Source of the DNA: an uncultured Lachnospiraceae bacterium
GTDB taxonomy: Bacteria > Bacillota > Clostridia > Lachnospirales > Lachnospiraceae
NCBI GenBank assembly: GCA_902803245.1
Contig: CADCPJ010000172.1
Location: forward strand, 1-8,395
Direction: 5' to 3'
DNA length: 8,395 bases
A program made the translations under genes and the position numbers. Each line of letters starts with the position of its first letter. Within the stretch, counting starts at the first letter, position 1. Shown here in pieces: positions 5,372 through 8,395 of the stretch. The notes beneath the pieces are model-generated. The model saw only the letters and a program-made list of their open reading frames with translations, made no database searches and was not told the origin of the DNA.

Positions 5372-6772
5372 TTACGTGTCAATCCCCGCGCTCTCGAACT
5401 TCTCCCTCATCGTCGGATTTCCTCTCACGAGCTTTCTGATGGTCAGTTCCTCGGCCTTATTGTTCGCGAGGCGGAGATTGTTTTCGGAGGACAGAAGGTC
5501 CGCCTTGATCTTCTGCAGGTGGTCGATAGACTTGTCGATCTCATCGATGGCGCTGTGGAATTTCCGGCTGGCCAGCTCGTAGTTTCTCGAGAACCTGTCT
5601 TTGAAATCCAGCAGATTCCTGCTGAAATTCTCGACGTCGATGTTCTCGTTCCTTGCGGCGGCGAGCTCCTTTTTGATCGAGAGGGAGTTCCGGGCGGCAT
5701 TTCTTAAGAGCGTGATCATCGGGATGAAGAACTGCGGGCGGATCACGTACATCTTCGGATAGCGGTGGGAGACGTCCACGATTCCCGTATTGTAGTACTC
5801 GCTGTCCGCCTCGAGCATTGAGACGAGCACCGCGTACTCGCATTTTTTCAAAGTGCGGTCCTTGTCGAGCTTCTTGAAGAAGTCCTCATTTCTGTGCTTC
5901 GTGGCCGTCTCATCCATCTCATTTTTCATCTCGAACATGATGGATATGTACTCCAGGCCGTCCTCGTAGTCCCGGAAGATGAAGTCTCCCTTCGATCCCT
6001 CCCGCGCGTCGTTGTCCTTCTCGAAATACGCATTCGGAAATGCGGTGGCCCGGATCAGGTCAAACTCCGAGCTGCAGTGCCGCTCAAGGGATTCCCCTAT
6101 CATCTTGGTGGACATGCGGCTCTTCATCTCCTTGTACATCCTGATCTCGTCGTCCTTCTGACTGACGATGATCTGGAGCTTCGCCTCCGCCTGCTCTTTC
6201 GCGCTCTTCAGCTCCGCCTCGGATTTCTCCTTCTGCATGCCAAGCTCGGCTTCGGCCCTCTCCCTCTCCAGTCGAAGTTCCAGGCCGGCCTTCTCCCTTA
6301 CAGCCTCAAGTTCCGTCTCCGCCTTCTCTCTGGCGGCTTTCAGTTCCGCCGCTGCCTTCTCTTTCTCGGCTTTTAATTCCGTCTCTGCCTTCTCCTTTGC
6401 GGCTTTTAATTCCGTCTCCGCCTTCTCCTTGCCGAACTTATAGTTCGAGACGGCGTGCTCGATCTCCAGTTTATTCGCCTTCTTTATGGAGGCGATCTCA
6501 GATTCAAGCTCACGGATTCTGGCCCCTAAGTCCACGAGCTCCTTCTCCTGCCCGCTTAAGGCCTCCCTGACAGCCAGGTCCTTCTCCGCCAGAAAAATCT
6601 CTCTCTGTGAGGCAAGCGCGGAGAGCTTTTCCTCCTCGAGTCTCTTCCTCGCCTCGTCCGTCTGCCTCCGGAATTCCCGATCCCTCACCTGCTGCACGAT
6701 GGCGGAATAGCCGGCCTCGTCAATCTGGAACACTTCCCCGCACCGCGGACACTTGATTTCCTTCATCGCCAT
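5372..6772 (-). CDS. DUF2130 protein with hendecad coiled coil and nuclease-like domain
   Basis: A 466-residue soluble protein of the uncharacterised DUF2130 family. Residues 1-18 hold the family's N-terminal CPRCGEVF element (C8, C11), a half zinc-ribbon. Residues about 28-215 are a long, highly charged coiled coil; within it, residues 114-201 are eight exact 11-residue repeats of the type AKEKAETELKA. The DUF2130 core follows at about 215-365: SRMSTKMIGESLE, GSKGDFIFRD (260-269) and IMFEMKNE (278-285). D263 with E281-x-K283 has the spacing of a PD-(D/E)xK nuclease site, so DNA cleavage or binding is plausible but unproven. Residues 366-440 form a second helical, coiled-coil-like region. The start at 6772 has AGGAG six bases upstream. 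The gene has its own promoter and appears monocistronic. An SMC- or RmuC-like DNA-handling role is a guess from architecture. Confidence 0.92.
   Translation of the reverse strand: MAMKEIKCPRCGEVFQIDEAGYSAIVQQVRDREFRRQTDEARKRLEEEKLSALASQREIFLAEKDLAVREALSGQEKELVDLGARIRELESEIASIKKANKLEIEHAVSNYKFGKEKAETELKAAKEKAETELKAEKEKAAAELKAAREKAETELEAVREKAGLELRLERERAEAELGMQKEKSEAELKSAKEQAEAKLQIIVSQKDDEIRMYKEMKSRMSTKMIGESLERHCSSEFDLIRATAFPNAYFEKDNDAREGSKGDFIFRDYEDGLEYISIMFEMKNEMDETATKHRNEDFFKKLDKDRTLKKCEYAVLVSMLEADSEYYNTGIVDVSHRYPKMYVIRPQFFIPMITLLRNAARNSLSIKKELAAARNENIDVENFSRNLLDFKDRFSRNYELASRKFHSAIDEIDKSIDHLQKIKADLLSSENNLRLANNKAEELTIRKLVRGNPTMREKFESAGIDT
6170..6433 (-). repeat. Eight 33-bp (11-codon) repeats coding the coiled coil of the DUF2130 protein
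   Basis: Residues 114-201 divide without gap into eight 11-residue units (GKEKAETELKA, AKEKAETELKA, EKEKAAAELKA, AREKAETELEA and four more diverged ones). DNA identity is highest in the first units (about 6300-6433) and decays toward the C-terminal end, consistent with amplification from the N-terminal side. Confidence 0.9.
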
Positions 6773-6812
6773 TTTCGTCTCCTGCGCATCTAATCATCAT
6801 GTCAATACGGCT

Positions 6813-6841
6813 ATTATCCCCCATTTTCCATGACCCGGCAA
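6813..6841 (-). promoter_or_regulatory. Promoter of the DUF2130 gene
   Basis: On the minus strand TTGCCG (6841-6836) and GATAAT (6818-6813) are 17 bp apart, matching consensus at 4 of 6 and 5 of 6 positions. They lie in the 84-nt gap after azlD, about 40 nt before the start codon. No intrinsic terminator for azlD is seen, so some read-through from azlCD is possible. Confidence 0.55.
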
Positions 6842-6856
6842 GTGATGGCACAAAAT

Positions 6857-7159
6857 TCAGAGAAAGCTCACAAGAAACACAACCGCGCTGCAGGCGATTG
6901 CCACAGGAAAAAGTCCCGCTCCGAGGAAGGCGAGCAGGATACCGGCGATAAGGGACAGAAGTCCCGCGAGGGGATTGTCCGTCGCATATAGGATCGCCGG
7001 GAAGGTCATGACCGAAAGAGTTACATAGGGAACATAGTAGAGAAATGAGCGGATCGTCCTGTTTCGGATCTTCCTCCGGATGAGAGTCAGCGGAAGCACG
7101 CGGATGAGGTAGGAGACGCCGAACATGATGAAGATATAGATATAAGGATTTCTGCCCAT
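6857..7159 (-). CDS. azlD: AzlD-family branched-chain amino acid transporter subunit
   Basis: Small integral membrane partner of AzlC; together they form an AzlCD (YgaZH-type) exporter of branched-chain amino acids. It has 100 residues, normal for AzlD, and three or four hydrophobic segments (about 6-24, 40-60, 62-98). The N-terminal YIYIFIMFGVSYLIRVLPLTLI with the R-x-L-P motif is the family hallmark. It starts 3 nt after the azlC stop, with AGGAGG (7173-7168) lying inside the last codons of azlC, so the two are translationally coupled. The DUF2130 gene follows after 84 nt with its own promoter. The family is certain; the substrate is taken from characterised relatives. Confidence 0.95.
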   Translation of the reverse strand: MGRNPYIYIFIMFGVSYLIRVLPLTLIRRKIRNRTIRSFLYYVPYVTLSVMTFPAILYATDNPLAGLLSLIAGILLAFLGAGLFPVAIACSAVVFLVSFL

Positions 7160-7162
7160 CGC

Positions 7163-7882
7163 TTAATCCTCCTCATGAGGGATCGGAAAGAGCAGCGCTG
7201 CCGCAAGGGACAGGGCCACGGTCAACAGGATGATCCGGCTTCCCTCAGACATGGAGGAGAAGACCGGCAGGATACTGAAAATATAGCTAGCCGCGAAGGA
7301 AGCGGCTACAAGGCCGAACACCACCTTTGACTTCCTCGCGGGGGGAATGATGATGGCGAGAAACATCCCGTAGAGAAGGACGCTTAAGGAAGCCACCACC
7401 CTGGCCGGGAGCACGTTGCCGACCACCACTCCGAGGCAGGTGCCGAGGGCCCACTGGGACAGGGAGGATGCGGCCAGTCCGTATTGGTAGAAGGGATTCA
7501 GCGGTCCCTCCACCGTGACGGCCGCGCCGAAAATCTCATCCGTGATAAACTGTCCCATAAGAAAGCGGTGGGCAAACGGCATGTCCGATGGGATCTTCTG
7601 GGAGAGCGAAGCCGACATGAGAAGGTAGCGGGCATTGATGATCAGGGTGATCACCGCCATCTCCACATAGGGGGCATTGGAGGCGATCACGCCAAAGCCC
7701 GCATACTCCCCCGCCGAAGCGTTGCATAAAAGTGACGCAAGTGTCGCCTGAAATGCCGTGAGCCCCGCCCTCTTCGCGGCAATTCCGAGAGCAAAGGACA
7801 CGGCCAGATAGCCGAGGCCGATGGGGATGCCGTTTTTCAGTCCACGGCGAAACCACTCGATATTCGTTCCTGTTTCATTCAT
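7163..7882 (-). CDS. azlC: AzlC-family branched-chain amino acid transporter permease
   Basis: Large membrane subunit of the AzlCD exporter (family-based inference: efflux of leucine, isoleucine or valine analogues). It has 239 residues, full length for the family. Family marks are GIPIGLGYLAVSFALGIAA at 18-36, the SAGEYAG region at 56-62, NARYLLMSASLS at 83-94 and FITDEIF at 112-118. Further hydrophobic segments lie at about 135-160, 163-180, 186-206 and 215-233. The start at 7882 has only a modest GGAG about 11 nt upstream, weaker than its neighbours, so translation may be limited or regulated. It is followed by azlD 3 nt later. Upstream is an AT-rich region full of direct repeats and palindromes that looks like an operator region. 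Confidence 0.95.
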   Translation of the reverse strand: MNETGTNIEWFRRGLKNGIPIGLGYLAVSFALGIAAKRAGLTAFQATLASLLCNASAGEYAGFGVIASNAPYVEMAVITLIINARYLLMSASLSQKIPSDMPFAHRFLMGQFITDEIFGAAVTVEGPLNPFYQYGLAASSLSQWALGTCLGVVVGNVLPARVVASLSVLLYGMFLAIIIPPARKSKVVFGLVAASFAASYIFSILPVFSSMSEGSRIILLTVALSLAAALLFPIPHEED

Positions 7883-8059
7883 ACGGTCTGTTACTCCATA
7901 TCCGGTTCCGTCATATACGAGATAACCTTAGTATACTGGTTAACCTTATTATACTGGTTAACCTTAAGTTTGCCGAAGGCAATTGCCAGGACATTGCATA
8001 TAGGAAAACGAAATGTTCTGCGTAAGAAAGACAATTTCGTTAACGACTATAACGACTAT
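7883..8059 (-). promoter_or_regulatory. Operator-like upstream region of azlCD
   Basis: This AT-rich stretch contains a TATAAT (minus strand, 7953-7948) about 66 nt before azlC but no good -35 at 16-18 bp, which suggests an activator-dependent promoter. Around it lie two GGTTAACC palindromes (7938-7945, 7956-7963) within 18-bp direct repeats, a TTGCC/GGCAA/TTGCC array (7970-7987), an 8-bp inverted repeat AACGAAAT/ATTTCGTT (8007-8014, 8034-8041), a CGTTAACG palindrome (8038-8045) and a 9-bp tandem repeat AACGACTAT (8042-8059). No supported gene is present here. Confidence 0.5.
7923..7966. repeat. Direct repeat of an 18-bp unit, two and a half copies, upstream of azlC
   Basis: The unit TAACCTTAKTATACTGGT occurs at 7923-7940 and 7941-7958, differing at one base, and its first 8 bases recur at 7959-7966. 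Each junction creates the palindrome GGTTAACC. The copy junctions are 18 bp apart and flank the TATAAT, so a bound protein would cover the promoter. Confidence 0.9.
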
Positions 8060-8096
8060 AAAGAGCATAAAAGCGGCACCCGCGCGGGCGCCGCTT
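8060..8096 (-). terminator. Rho-independent terminator of the right-edge gene
   Basis: On the minus strand an 11-bp stem (8096-8086 with 8081-8071) with a GCGC loop is followed by TTTTATGCTCTTT. One position pairs as G-U only when read on the minus strand, supporting this orientation. It lies about 70 nt after the stop codon at 8167. Confidence 0.85.
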
Positions 8097-8166
8097 ACTG
8101 GATTGTTGTGCAAACCTGTTATTCTCTCAGGCCTTGTGCGCAGCTCACTGAAAAGCCGGGCGCATA

Positions 8167-8395
8167 TTAAGCTGCCTCGGAATCAGCTGCCTCGGAATCG
8201 GCTGCTTCGGAATCAGCTGCCTCAGCATCAGCATCAGCTGTCTCTTCCGGCTGGATGGAAGCTGTGATGATCGAAGCGACCTGTTCAAAGCCTTCATCAG
8301 AGATCGGGGCGAAGGTCACCTCAAGGATGTAGCCCTTCTCTGTATCAAATGCAACGCTGGCGGAGTCCGTGTCTTCAATCTTGTAGCTCAGGGCA
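8167..8395 (-). CDS. C-terminal fragment of a protein with Ala/Asp/Ser/Glu tail, function unknown
   Basis: The last 75 codons of a gene that enters from the right edge. The visible sequence has a strand-helix-like segment (KIEDTDSASVAFDTEKGY, ILEVTFAPISDEGFEQVASI, ITASIQPEE) followed by a low-complexity tail of about 24 residues built from the 5-residue repeat ADSEA. The tail is similar in composition to the tail of the secreted trigger-factor-like protein elsewhere in the window, which suggests that this too is an exported protein or lipoprotein; its N-terminus is not visible, so export is inference. The family is not recognised. The frame is open to the right edge, ends in TAA and is followed by a strong terminator, so it is the last gene of its transcript. 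Confidence 0.78.
   Translation of the reverse strand, partial: ALSYKIEDTDSASVAFDTEKGYILEVTFAPISDEGFEQVASIITASIQPEETADADAEAADSEAADSEAADSEAA
8171..8215 (-). repeat. Three 15-bp tandem repeats in the tail of the right-edge gene
   Basis: Units 8171-8185, 8186-8200 and 8201-8215 follow GCTGCCTCGGAATCA on the plus strand, with one difference each in the second and third copies; a partial copy follows. Each codes five residues (ADSEA in rotation). Confidence 0.88.

Noticed and set aside
5894..6443. Plus-strand open frames, leucine- or serine/phenylalanine-rich, opposite the DUF2130 coiled coil
   Set aside because: They mirror the 33-bp repeats of the real gene on the other strand; composition is an artefact of the Lys/Glu/Ala codons.
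6820..6856. ATTTT..CCAT / ATGGAAAAT inverted repeat after azlD as terminator
   Set aside because: The stem is weak and interrupted, the loop is long and no T-run follows; the DUF2130 promoter occupies the same bases.
7970..8170. Plus-strand frame of 66 codons in the azlC upstream region
   Set aside because: It has no convincing Shine-Dalgarno and runs straight through the terminator hairpin of the right-edge gene and into its last codons.

Overview
The window reads as a chromosomal stretch of a strictly anaerobic, fairly GC-rich member of the Clostridia (Bacillota), most likely a Lachnospiraceae-type gut organism. The reasons are strong AGGAGG ribosome binding sites, an oxygen-sensitive [FeFe]-hydrogenase, an azlCD pair, a clostridial-type phospho-sugar mutase and a secreted trigger-factor-like foldase. 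The family assignment is an inference; the species cannot be named from this sequence. No mobile element, phage gene, CRISPR array, tRNA or rRNA was seen.

All nine genes lie on the minus strand, so transcription runs from right to left. In that order: the 3' end of a gene for a probably exported protein of unknown function with an Ala/Asp/Ser/Glu tail (8167-8395) and its terminator (about 8060-8096); a 284-nt regulatory region (7883-8166) rich in direct repeats and palindromes; azlC and azlD (7163-7882, 6857-7159), a two-subunit branched-chain amino acid exporter; a DUF2130 gene with its own promoter (5372-6772); a three-gene operon starting from a good promoter at 5320-5348, coding for a 94-residue acidic protein (4961-5245), a group-B-like [FeFe]-hydrogenase (3427-4902) and NAD+ synthetase nadE (2635-3414); a gene for a secreted trigger-factor-like peptidyl-prolyl isomerase (1031-2482), ended by a strong terminator; and the 5' part of a phospho-sugar mutase gene (1-821), whose promoter abuts that terminator.

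Most of the content is ordinary housekeeping metabolism: NAD synthesis, hydrogen or redox chemistry, sugar phosphate interconversion and amino acid export. The less ordinary elements are the hydrogenase/nadE/acidic-protein operon, the low-complexity Ala/Ser/Glu tails on two exported proteins, a precise 8 x 11-residue coiled-coil array in the DUF2130 protein, and two structured upstream regions (of azlC and of the mutase gene). No gap without a gene exceeds 300 bases. I found no convincing new multi-gene system; the best candidates for novelty are listed as findings.
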